Counted from the stretch's first letter, positions 1 to 5,791 are shown. The stretch is DNA of 5,791 nt from Planctomycetaceae bacterium (GCA_003455945.1 DMPQ01000094.1:1-5791); one strand, 5' to 3'. Made by a program: numbers and translations. Notes: generated by a model not told the origin, from the sequence alone.

Positions 1-114
1 AGCCTTCTTCTTGGGAGTCGCGTTGCCGCTGCCGGAACCTCGCAACGTCCAGCCGGCGGCGATACCCGCCGCTCCGACGACGATCGAGACGATGAGGTTG
101 ATCAGCAGAGTCAC
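1..114 (-). CDS. N-terminal fragment of a membrane-anchored protein (partial, runs off left edge)
   Basis: Reading the minus strand from a GTG at 114-112 gives 38 uninterrupted codons to the window edge. Residues 2-22 form a hydrophobic stretch beginning TLLINLIVSIVVGAAG, then GIAAGW, followed by a basic and flexible tail (TLRGSGSGNATPKKKA). This looks like a single N-terminal signal anchor with a small-residue (Gly/Ala) face, then a Lys-rich linker. The start is supported by GGAG at 127-124 on the minus strand, nine bases upstream of the GTG. The frame stays open further upstream, but those codons are Arg/Pro-rich and I found no ATG, GTG or TTG before the region loses coding character. The function lies outside the window. 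The gene is divergent from the GGDEF-like gene at 437, which also starts with a membrane anchor; a similar class of protein is possible but not shown. Confidence 0.6.
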   Translation of the reverse strand, partial: MTLLINLIVSIVVGAAGIAAGWTLRGSGSGNATPKKKA

Positions 115-194
115 GAGGGAGACTCCGAAACGAAGGAGAGTAGGGACGAACGGACGGTGTCGGCGGCGCTGGCCGCAGAACTCGGGAAGGTCTA

Positions 195-209
195 GGTCGG
201 TGACCGACC
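195..209. promoter_or_regulatory. 15-bp palindrome, possible operator
   Basis: The sequence GGTCGGTGACCGACC is a perfect dyad: two 7-base arms around one central base. A single-base centre cannot form an RNA hairpin loop, so a DNA site for a dimeric regulator is the more natural reading. It lies 81 bases upstream of the GTG of the left-hand gene and 227 bases upstream of the ATG at 437, so it is better placed to control the left-hand gene. No regulator gene is in the window, and GC-rich DNA produces some dyads by chance. Confidence 0.35.
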
Positions 210-374
210 GCGTCAAGCAAAGCGGACGGCGCGACGCCGATCGGGGGCGGTCGTCGGTCCGGGCGACGTCACGGAGAAGTGGTCGTGAAGAAGAGGTCGC
301 AGGGCGGAGGCGTCGGCGGAATCGCGCCGATTCGGTTGCGGTTCGCTGAGACGACCTAACCTTCCGGCATCTCG

Positions 375-401
375 TCGCGCCGGTCGTACGCCGCGGCGCG
401 A
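375..401. promoter_or_regulatory. Inverted repeat upstream of the gene at 437
   Basis: TCGCGCCG at 375-382 and CGGCGCGA at 394-401 are perfect 8-base reverse complements separated by 11 bases. The structure ends 35 bases before the ATG at 437, so it could be an operator or a hairpin in the 5' leader of that transcript. There is no T-run after it, which argues against a terminator. Function is not established. Confidence 0.35.
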
Positions 402-436
402 TCGTTCGTCCGCACTCCCTTTCCGCGAACGCCGCG

Positions 437-1672
437 ATGATCTACGCCCTGCTGGTCGCCCTGATCGCGACGGCCAATCTGGTCGTGGGCTATGTCGCCG
501 CCGTCCGGCTCGGCTGGGGCCCGCCCGGCTGGGAGCCGCTGATGTCGTTTCTCGGGATCGGACCGGGGCGAAGCGATCAGGGGGTGGAGTTCGGCAGCGA
601 ACTCGATCTCCAGCGGCTGATCGATTTCGGCGACCAGCGGATGCGAAAGTTCCGCAGCGCGCGCATCGAACCTCAGGAGCCGCTCCAGAACGGCCTATTG
701 CGTCTGCAGGTAGCGCTCGATCGGACGACGTTGGCGATCGAGACGGCCGAGGCGCGGTTGCTGGCCGCCCGTATCAAGCCTCCCGGTTCCGGTTGGGAGT
801 CGCTGGGCTCGTTGGTGCGGACCGACGTCCTGGAGGGATTCGAACGGATCGACGAAGCCTGCGATGCGGTGCACCAGGCGCTCGGGGCGCGGGATCAGCA
901 TCGATTGCTCGCGTCGCGCACCGCGCTGGCCGCTGTCGTCCGGACCGCTCGCCCCAAGTGGGCGACCTGGTCGGTCGTCGATGACGATTCGGCCGATGAT
1001 GCGATCGGCATGCTGCTGGCCATCGCGCGGCGCACCGTCAGCGAACTCCGTTCCGCTCAGGGGCCGGTCCTCGGCATCCTGCACGACATCCTGGGAGAGA
1101 ATCATCAGGTCATGGACTGGGACCCGGGGCTCCATCGCCACCCGGCGCACGGTCTCCATACCCTGATCGCCTACGATGCCGACCGGCGTCTGAATCCGTC
1201 CGACGACGAGTTGCAGTTCTACGTGGCGCGAGTCGGGATCGATCAGGCCGCGACGAATCAGGACGATCTCGGCGGACTCTACTTTCATGCCTTCGGTGAC
1301 CGATTCGCCGAACGACTCGGACAACAGCTGCCGGCCCACTGGATGGTCGCTCCGGACGGCTGCGGCGACTTTCTGATTCGGGGCGAGGCGCGCTCGATGG
1401 ACGAGTTCACCGCCGAACTCGATCGGATCCGGCAGCGGATCGCCAAGACCGAAGTGCGGGTCGGCACTCTGAAACGCCATCTGACCGTCAGCGTCGTCGT
1501 GCTGACCGACAGTGCCGCCTGTCCGACCGAATTCCAACTGCTCGAACTCCAGCGTCTGTTGACGACCGTTCGCGACTACGGCGGGAACCGGGTCTATCTG
1601 TGCGACGGCGGGGCCGAGGTGTTGGTGATGCCGCTGAGCGAGACGTTTCCTGAAGCGGTGCTGGAAATCTGA
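437..1672 (+). CDS. Membrane-anchored protein with degenerate GGDEF-like domain
   Basis: This 411-residue protein begins with one transmembrane anchor (residues 2-24), followed by a mostly helical cytoplasmic region (about 50-225) with no motif I recognise. The C-terminal part (about 243-393) has the outline of a GGDEF diguanylate cyclase domain (PF00990): an Asp-rich segment around D269-D277, then FGD (286-288), GCGDF at 308-312 where GGDEF is expected, and YGGNRVYL (381-388), which resembles the closing 'YGRNR' strand of GGDEF domains. The signature has lost its second Gly and its acidic pair, and no RxxD inhibitory site precedes it. I therefore infer that it does not make cyclic di-GMP and may act as a sensor, scaffold or nucleotide-binding relic. 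The ATG at 437 is the only usable start in frame after the stop at 347-349; no Shine-Dalgarno site precedes it. The domain call rests on motif spacing read by eye; the gene itself is secure. Confidence 0.85.
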   Translation: MIYALLVALIATANLVVGYVAAVRLGWGPPGWEPLMSFLGIGPGRSDQGVEFGSELDLQRLIDFGDQRMRKFRSARIEPQEPLQNGLLRLQVALDRTTLAIETAEARLLAARIKPPGSGWESLGSLVRTDVLEGFERIDEACDAVHQALGARDQHRLLASRTALAAVVRTARPKWATWSVVDDDSADDAIGMLLAIARRTVSELRSAQGPVLGILHDILGENHQVMDWDPGLHRHPAHGLHTLIAYDADRRLNPSDDELQFYVARVGIDQAATNQDDLGGLYFHAFGDRFAERLGQQLPAHWMVAPDGCGDFLIRGEARSMDEFTAELDRIRQRIAKTEVRVGTLKRHLTVSVVVLTDSAACPTEFQLLELQRLLTTVRDYGGNRVYLCDGGAEVLVMPLSETFPEAVLEI

Positions 1673-1681
1673 ACGGCCGAT

Positions 1682-1694
1682 CGCCGTGCCGGCG
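1682..1694 (+). terminator. Short GC hairpin after the GGDEF-like gene, weak terminator candidate
   Basis: CGCCG (1682-1686) and CGGCG (1690-1694) pair around a three-base TGC loop, nine bases after the stop codon at 1672. The stem is only five pairs and no T-run follows, so intrinsic termination would be weak. Confidence 0.25.
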
Positions 1695-1760
1695 CCGACG
1701 AACGTGTCTTGGGGACGAAAGGGAACGGCGTCGGGTGGAGTCGGTCGAGCGGCGCCCCTT

Positions 1761-1788
1761 GAGTGGGTGGCCTAGCACTAGGCGACTC
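1761..1788. repeat. CTAG-containing dyad upstream of tsaD
   Basis: GCCTAG (1770-1775) and CTAGGC (1778-1783) are perfect reverse complements around a two-base CA centre. Outer arms GAGT (1761-1764) and ACTC (1785-1788) also pair, with a five-base versus one-base internal bulge. The dyad holds two CTAG tetramers, a sequence that is rare in many bacterial genomes. It could be an operator for tsaD or part of a terminator for the upstream gene; no T-run follows. Confidence 0.3.
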
Positions 1789-1817
1789 CCGGTCGGCGCC
1801 TAAGATTCCATTCACGC

Positions 1818-1838
1818 CCGCGACGTTGCCTGTCGCGG
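1818..1838 (+). promoter_or_regulatory. Hairpin in the tsaD leader region
   Basis: CCGCGAC (1818-1824) pairs perfectly with GTCGCGG (1832-1838) around a seven-base loop, GTTGCCT. It ends 87 bases before the preferred tsaD start. If transcription starts upstream of it, this is a stable leader hairpin; otherwise it may be a DNA dyad. No match to a riboswitch class was recognised. Confidence 0.3.
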
Positions 1839-1925
1839 TGCGCCTCGACGGTCGTCCATGCGACCCGACAGCGACTGTCCTGCGGGGGGGCAGAAGCCGA
1901 ACGGGAAAGGATGGCGTGCGAGTCG

Positions 1926-2948
1926 ATGATGCGATTGCTGACCATCGAAACGACGTGCGACGAGACGGCGGCTGCGGTCGTCGACGATTCGCTGCGCGTG
2001 CTCGGTTCGGTCGTCGCTTCGCAGGACGAGCTGCATGCCGCCTACGACGGTGTCGTTCCCGAGATCGCGGCGCGAGCGCATCTGGAACGGATCCTGCCGG
2101 TCATCGAACAGACGCTGGCGCGGTCCGAGACGCGTCCGTCGGAGATCGACGCGATCGCCGTCGCGACTCGCCCCGGTCTGGCCGGCAGTCTGCTGGTCGG
2201 GCTGGTCGCCGCCAAGACGCTCGCTTGGCTCTGGAATCGACCGCTGATCGAGGTCGATCATCTGCGGGCGCATATCTACGCCTGTCGGATCGCTGCGGGG
2301 CGCGATCTCTTTCCGTGCGTCGGTTTCGTGGTGAGCGGGGGGCACACGCATCTGTTCCGTTGCGATTCGCCGCTCGATTTCACGACGCTCGGAGCGACGA
2401 TCGACGATGCGGCGGGGGAGGCGTTCGACAAGGTGGCGTCGATGCTCGGGCTGCCGTATCCGGGCGGGGCTCCGTTGGCTCGGCTGGCCGAGCGCGGGAA
2501 ACGGGATGCCTATCGATTGCCGCGCCCGCTGCTCGACGAAACGCGTCTGGACTTCAGCTTCAGCGGCCTCAAGACGGCGGTCCGCTACGCGATCGCCGGC
2601 CCCGGCGGAACCCCCGACGCGACTCGCTTGCCCGACGAGGGGACGCGAGCCGATCTGGCGGCGTCGTTCCAGGAGGCGGAGGTCGATTGTCTGGTCGGCA
2701 AGAGCATCGCGGCTTGCCGGCGGACCGGCTTGTCCCGCTTGTGTGTCGGGGGAGGCGTCGCGGCGAACCGTCGTTTTCGGGAACGACTGGAGCGGTCGTG
2801 CCGCGAAGAGGGAATCGAACTGCATGTCGCGCCGCTCGATTGGTGCACGGACAACGCCGTGATGGGATCGCTCGGGTTCGAGAGTCTGCGGGCTGGGCAG
2901 ACCGCTCCGCTCGATCTGGATGTCGTACCCGGCCTTGTCCGCCGCTGA
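1926..2948 (+). CDS. tsaD: tRNA N6-threonylcarbamoyladenosine (t6A37) transferase subunit TsaD
   Basis: TsaD (Kae1/Gcp family, PF00814) transfers the threonylcarbamoyl group from TC-AMP, made by TsaC/TsaB-type partners, to A37 of ANN-decoding tRNAs in the cytoplasm. Residues counted from the ATG at 1926 give 340, normal for bacterial TsaD. Motifs run in order: LTIETTCDET (5-14); RAHLERILP (50-58); the metal-binding HLRAH with H112 and H116; SGGHTHL (137-143); DDAAGEAFDK (160-169) and YPGG (178-181); SFSGLKTAV (211-219); GGGVAAN (275-281); and CTDNA (307-311), whose D309 is the expected third metal ligand. Nothing essential is missing. An ATG at 1911 would add five residues, but family members normally start one to three residues before this strand, which favours 1926 or 1929. 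The purine run AAAGGA (1906-1911) sits 14 bases before 1926, so the ribosome site does not settle the choice. No tsaB, tsaC or tsaE lies next to it here. Confidence 0.97.
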   Translation: MMRLLTIETTCDETAAAVVDDSLRVLGSVVASQDELHAAYDGVVPEIAARAHLERILPVIEQTLARSETRPSEIDAIAVATRPGLAGSLLVGLVAAKTLAWLWNRPLIEVDHLRAHIYACRIAAGRDLFPCVGFVVSGGHTHLFRCDSPLDFTTLGATIDDAAGEAFDKVASMLGLPYPGGAPLARLAERGKRDAYRLPRPLLDETRLDFSFSGLKTAVRYAIAGPGGTPDATRLPDEGTRADLAASFQEAEVDCLVGKSIAACRRTGLSRLCVGGGVAANRRFRERLERSCREEGIELHVAPLDWCTDNAVMGSLGFESLRAGQTAPLDLDVVPGLVRR

Positions 2949-2953
2949 AGAAC

Positions 2954-2986
2954 TCCCTTCTCGACTCGAGGACATCCCGAGGGGGA
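2954..2986 (+). terminator. Imperfect hairpin after tsaD
   Basis: TCCCTTCTCG (2954-2963) can pair with CGAGGGGGA (2978-2986) through nine pairs, one of them G-U, with one bulged T and a 14-base loop. It begins six bases after the tsaD stop. The following sequence has no run of T, so this is at best a weak or attenuating signal between tsaD and the HTTM gene. Confidence 0.25.
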
Positions 2987-3027
2987 ACGGCGTTCTATCG
3001 TTGTCCGTAACGTGAAGCCGCATGACC

Positions 3028-3033
3028 GAGGGA
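3028..3033 (+). promoter_or_regulatory. Shine-Dalgarno site for the HTTM gene
   Basis: GAGGGA lies four bases before the ATG at 3038 (the GAGG core is six bases away). It is the clearest ribosome-binding site in the window and fixes the start of the HTTM gene. Confidence 0.6.
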
Positions 3034-3037
3034 TCTC

Positions 3038-4669
3038 ATGGCGATCGATGAAGGCGAGTTCGAAGGAGACGAGCGGAGCGGATTCCGCAAGGCGCTCGAC
3101 AGCGTGTTCGGCATCGATGCCCGTTCGCTGGCGCTCTTTCGGATGGTCATTGCGCTGCTGGTGCTCGTCGACATCTATGTCCGCTGGCCGACGCTGGCGG
3201 ATTTCCAGACCGACGACGGGGCCTTCTCGCGCGCTGCCTGTCTCGAGTTCTACGAAGGTCAGGGGATCGTCAAGAACGGCCTGATCCCCGATCAGCCGTT
3301 GCCGTTGTGGTCGTGGCATCTGATCTCGGGGCAGTTGTGGCTCCAGCAGACGCTCGTCGGCATGCAGGCGGGAGCGGCGATCCTGCTGCTGTTCGGCTTC
3401 CGGACGCGGCTGATGACGTTCGTCGTCTGGCTGCTGATGATCTCGCTGCACGTCCGCAACCCGATCGTGCTCAATTCGGGCGACACGCTGCTGCGGATGC
3501 TCCTGTTCTGGGCGATCTTCCTGCCGCTCGGCGCCCGCTGGTCGTTCGACAAGCTGATGCGTCCCGCAGCGCGTCTGTCGACGGCGGCGGTCACGTCGGT
3601 CGCCTCGGCGGCGATCCTGATCCAGCTCTGCGTGATGTACTGGTTCACCGGCATCGCCAAGTCGAACGAGCTCTGGTTCACCGGTCGAGCGCTCGAGAAC
3701 GTTCTGGAACTCGACCTGCTGACTCGCCCGTGGGGGAAGCGACTGCTCGCCTATCCCGATCTGATGCGCTGGTTCACGCTCGGCACGGTCTACGGCGAGC
3801 TGATCCTTCCGTGTCTGCTGTTCATTCCGTGGCGGACTCACTGGTTCCGTCTGCTGAACATCGCCATCGCCTGGGTCTTCCACCTGGGGATCGTCCTCAC
3901 GATGTCGGTCGGACTCTTCTCGGCCATCTCGATGGCGGCGTGGCTCCTGTTCCTGCCGCGGCAGTTCTGGGATTCGACCGTCGTTCGCGGTCTGCTCGGC
4001 TCGCTGCTCGGTTCGGCTTCGATGGTCGAATCGGATGCGGTCGGTCGACGCGTCGCGATCGAAGACGAGACGCCGGCGTGGAAGCGCTACGGCGGCATCG
4101 CGCTCCAGTCCTTCGTCGGTCTGGTGCTCGTCTACGTGATCTGCTGGAACCTGTCGCGCGTCCGTCCGGACGACCCGATCCTGACGAAGTTCATGCCCAA
4201 GCCGATCCAGGGGCCGGGGCAGATGCTGATGCTGGCGCAGGAATTCAAGATGTTCGACCAGCCGCCGGCGCTCGACTTCTGGTTCGTCTACGAGGCTCGC
4301 CTGCGCAACGGTCAGACGCTCGACCTCTTCAGCGGCAAGCCGATCGAAGGGGAAGGAAAGCCGAAGGATATCTTCAGCCGCTATCGCGACCATCGCTGGC
4401 GACGGCTGCACGCGAATCTGATGAATCCCGAGTACGTCATGCTCCGTCGACCGCTCACCGAGTTCCTGGTGCGGCGCTGGAACGAGACGCACTCGAGCGA
4501 CTTTCAGGTCTCGCACGTCACGATGCGTTTCTTCCAACGCTTCTCGAACGAAGCCGAGGACGATCAGCACATCGTTTCGGAGAACTGGGTCGACATCACG
4601 GTCGACGACGAGAGTCCGATCGACGGGCTCCTCCAGTCGCTCGAAAGCGGCGGTCGCCTGCTGCCGTAA
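3038..4669 (+). CDS. HTTM-domain (vitamin K-dependent gamma-carboxylase-like) membrane protein
   Basis: This 543-residue polytopic membrane protein matches the HTTM family (horizontally transferred transmembrane domain, related to VKG_Carbox PF05090). An acidic N-tail (1-15) leads into the typical opening SLALFRMVIALLVLVDIY (30-47) and FQTDDGAFSR (56-65). Further hydrophobic segments lie near 103-120, 123-138, 150-165, 185-205, 247-264, 272-306 (probably two) and 353-370. Family motifs include LNSGDTLLRMLLFW (145-158), YWFTGIAKSNELW (201-213) and the FHLGI...GLFS segment (281-295). By recalled alignment, K208 matches the catalytic Lys218 of human gamma-glutamyl carboxylase, whereas its His160 position appears to be Gly. 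Residues about 372-543 form a soluble domain with RNGQTLDLFSG (423-433) and RYRDHRWRRL (448-457), a layout seen in bacterial HTTM proteins. The biochemical role of these bacterial proteins is unknown to me; carboxylation is not implied. It follows tsaD by 89 bases, so co-transcription is possible. The start has a good ribosome site. Confidence 0.9.
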   Translation: MAIDEGEFEGDERSGFRKALDSVFGIDARSLALFRMVIALLVLVDIYVRWPTLADFQTDDGAFSRAACLEFYEGQGIVKNGLIPDQPLPLWSWHLISGQLWLQQTLVGMQAGAAILLLFGFRTRLMTFVVWLLMISLHVRNPIVLNSGDTLLRMLLFWAIFLPLGARWSFDKLMRPAARLSTAAVTSVASAAILIQLCVMYWFTGIAKSNELWFTGRALENVLELDLLTRPWGKRLLAYPDLMRWFTLGTVYGELILPCLLFIPWRTHWFRLLNIAIAWVFHLGIVLTMSVGLFSAISMAAWLLFLPRQFWDSTVVRGLLGSLLGSASMVESDAVGRRVAIEDETPAWKRYGGIALQSFVGLVLVYVICWNLSRVRPDDPILTKFMPKPIQGPGQMLMLAQEFKMFDQPPALDFWFVYEARLRNGQTLDLFSGKPIEGEGKPKDIFSRYRDHRWRRLHANLMNPEYVMLRRPLTEFLVRRWNETHSSDFQVSHVTMRFFQRFSNEAEDDQHIVSENWVDITVDDESPIDGLLQSLESGGRLLP

Positions 4670-4679
4670 GTGTCGCACG

Positions 4680-4714
4680 GTGGGGCAGTCTTCGTCGCCG
4701 AAGCGCGGCCCCAC
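4680..4714. terminator. Nested inverted repeat between convergent genes, candidate bidirectional terminator
   Basis: GTGGGGC (4680-4686) and GCCCCAC (4708-4714) are perfect reverse complements. Inside them CTTCG (4690-4694) pairs with CGAAG (4699-4703) around a four-base TCGC loop. The element fills most of the 50-base gap between the HTTM stop (4669) and the transporter stop (4720), exactly where both transcripts should end. Neither side carries a run of T, so it may only stabilise 3' ends or need Rho. Confidence 0.5.
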
Positions 4715-4719
4715 GCGCG

Positions 4720-5763
4720 TCACTCGGATGCTTCTTCGGGCCGCGCCTCGGTGCGCGACGCGGTCGGTGTTTCGGCCGTCCCCTCGCGTCGCTCGCCCGC
4801 CATCCGCCAGCGGTCGACCAACCAGGTGTCGATCACCAGCTGCGCTACGTGGTAGCTGACCAGCGGCAGGATCGAGCAACCCAGATCGACCGCCAGCGAA
4901 AGTCCGACCATCAACGTCTTCTGACTCCCGGCGATCGCGACCGCCAGCGTGTCGGCTCGATCGAGTCGCAGCGGGCGGGCCGACACCAGCCCCGCCCAGA
5001 ACGCGAGCAGGTGGAGCGAGACGACCGCCGCGATCATCGGCAACAGCGCCAGCAGCGTCGCCGCTGCCCCCGCCTCGGCGACTCGCCCCGAAACGCGAGC
5101 CGATCCGAGGCCGACCATCGCGAGAATGCCGATCTGCGCCGCGAGACTCAGTTGACGCTTGTGATCGGTCCCCCAGGTCGCGATTCGCGCACTCCGGCGA
5201 AGAAGCTGCGCGACCGCCATCGGTGCCACCACCTGTAGGGCGAGCTGGGGGACGAGGGGGAGCCAGCGCGCCGGGTCATCCCCTCGCCCCAACTGCACCC
5301 ACAGCCAGCACGGCGCGACGACGAAACAGGCGGCATTGGTGATCACGGTCACGACCAAGGCAACCGCGTCGTTGCCGCCGCCGCGTCGCGTCCAGACCGC
5401 CGCAGACGCCAACGTGCACGGAATGATCGCCGCGACGATCAGCCCTTCGCCGACGTCGGCCGGCAGGAGCTGGGCGATCGGCCAGGCGGCGAGCGGCTGG
5501 AAGAGCGTGTTGATGCCGATGCCGGCGAGCGGCGCGGCCGGGCGACGCAGCGTCCGCCCGAAGTCCCGGGCGCCGATCGGCAGCGCCATCAGGAACATCA
5601 CCAGCGCGACGATCCCGCCGCGCAGCGCTGCCGATTCCGCGGCGACCACCAGCGGCTCCCACCCCGCGAGACCGGCGATCACGACGATCGCCAGCGCGAT
5701 CAGGAATCCGTTGGCTCGCAGCAGCGTCAGCACGTCATCCGATTCCTTGCGCTCGAGCGACAC
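4720..5763 (-). CDS. Bile acid:sodium symporter-like transporter (SBF-like, YfeH/SLC10A7 branch)
   Basis: This 347-residue inner-membrane protein has about ten hydrophobic helices (near 15-36, 48-65, 75-100, 107-127, 131-156, 168-188, 204-223, 232-258, 270-292 and 295-316) and a hydrophilic Glu/Arg/Thr-rich tail (320-347). Motifs match the SBF-like family (PF13593): NTLFQP (85-90), the P-x-T segment IPCTLASAAVWTRRGGGND (114-132), ADTLAVAIAGSQKTLMVG (270-287) and LPLVSYHVAQLV (299-310). These align well with what I recall of E. coli YfeH (FCGSKKSLANG, FHQIQL). The transported substrate is unknown; despite the family name, bile acids are unlikely in a free-living bacterium. The start used is a GTG at 5763-5761. 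The frame is still open to the window edge, and a GTG at residue 11 is also possible, so the N-terminus is uncertain and the true start may lie outside. It converges on the HTTM gene and so is not in its operon. Confidence 0.88.
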   Translation of the reverse strand: MSLERKESDDVLTLLRANGFLIALAIVVIAGLAGWEPLVVAAESAALRGGIVALVMFLMALPIGARDFGRTLRRPAAPLAGIGINTLFQPLAAWPIAQLLPADVGEGLIVAAIIPCTLASAAVWTRRGGGNDAVALVVTVITNAACFVVAPCWLWVQLGRGDDPARWLPLVPQLALQVVAPMAVAQLLRRSARIATWGTDHKRQLSLAAQIGILAMVGLGSARVSGRVAEAGAAATLLALLPMIAAVVSLHLLAFWAGLVSARPLRLDRADTLAVAIAGSQKTLMVGLSLAVDLGCSILPLVSYHVAQLVIDTWLVDRWRMAGERREGTAETPTASRTEARPEEASE

Positions 5764-5791
5764 TGCCGTGCCCGCCCCCGGGGGCGCATTC

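Larger units (their letters stand above)
115..436. other. Divergent intergenic region, no gene seen
   Basis: This 322-base stretch separates two genes that point away from each other, so it should hold both promoters. A 112-codon open frame crosses it on the plus strand (11-349), but its product is Arg-rich and low-complexity after the first third and overlaps the better-supported minus-strand gene, so I treat it as chance. I see no convincing -35/-10 pair; TTGCGG at 336 with TAACCT at 357 is the nearest match and has a short spacer. A 15-bp dyad (195-209) and an inverted repeat (375-401) are listed separately. No tRNA-like fold was recognised. Confidence 0.5.

Noticed and set aside
11..349. 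112-codon plus-strand frame at the left edge
   Set aside because: Its product becomes Arg/Ser-rich and repetitive after about 40 residues, and the opposite strand encodes a clean membrane anchor with a ribosome site over the same bases.
695..1537. 280-codon minus-strand frame opposite the GGDEF-like gene
   Set aside because: The plus strand gives a coherent protein with a membrane anchor and GGDEF-like motifs; the minus product shows none.
1759..1806. TTGAGT (1759) and TAAGAT (1801) as a promoter for tsaD
   Set aside because: The spacer would be 36 bases, far from the usual 16-18, and no other matching pair was found.
1812..3023. 403-codon minus-strand frame opposite tsaD (and the matching 415-codon plus-strand frame at 1763-3010)
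   Set aside because: TsaD in the other plus frame carries every family motif; these products are Arg-rich and unrecognisable.
2585..4879. 764-codon open frame on the minus strand across tsaD, the HTTM gene and the transporter end
   Set aside because: It is antisense to three well-supported genes; its product is dominated by Arg, Asp, Gln and Glu with no domain, as expected for a shadow frame in GC-rich codon-biased DNA.
3307..5238. 643-codon plus-strand frame overlapping the HTTM gene and running into the transporter
   Set aside because: It is out of frame with the HTTM gene, antisense to the transporter, and gives an Arg/Asp/Ala-rich low-complexity product without motifs.
1..5791. CRISPR array, insertion sequence, tRNA or defence system
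   Set aside because: No regularly spaced direct repeats, no transposase or integrase motifs, no tRNA cloverleaf and no nuclease or toxin-antitoxin motifs were seen on either strand.

Overview
This is a high-GC window (roughly 60-65% by eye) from a bacterial chromosome, with ordinary, moderately spaced genes and no sign of mobile DNA. The combination of a single-pass protein with a decayed GGDEF-like domain, a free-standing HTTM (vitamin K carboxylase-like) membrane protein and weak or absent Shine-Dalgarno sites fits Planctomycetota best. That assignment is inference from gene content, not proof.

Layout: (1) Bases 1-114, minus strand: the first 38 codons of a gene that runs off the left edge; it begins with a Gly/Ala-rich membrane anchor and was not obvious as a long ORF. 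(2) Bases 115-436: a divergent intergenic region with no gene, holding a 15-bp dyad and an 8-bp inverted repeat. (3) 437-1672, plus: a membrane-anchored protein with a degenerate GGDEF-like C-terminal domain. (4) 1673-1925: intergenic, with three short hairpins or dyads. (5) 1926-2948, plus: tsaD, the tRNA t6A modification enzyme, complete with all family motifs. (6) 3038-4669, plus: an HTTM-domain polytopic membrane protein with a soluble C-terminal domain. (7) 4670-4719: a 50-bp convergent gap with a nested inverted repeat that probably ends transcription. (8) 4720-5763, minus: a bile acid:sodium symporter-like transporter of the YfeH/SLC10A7 branch.

The genes do not form an obvious pathway. 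tsaD is a housekeeping gene; its same-strand neighbours are membrane proteins of unproven role. The 89-bp gap between tsaD and the HTTM gene allows co-transcription. I see no tRNA, rRNA, CRISPR array, insertion sequence or defence cassette. The points most worth a second look are the decayed GGDEF-like protein, the palindromes in the divergent promoter region, the lysine in the HTTM protein that lines up with the carboxylase active-site lysine, and a striking excess of the palindrome CGATCG across the window.
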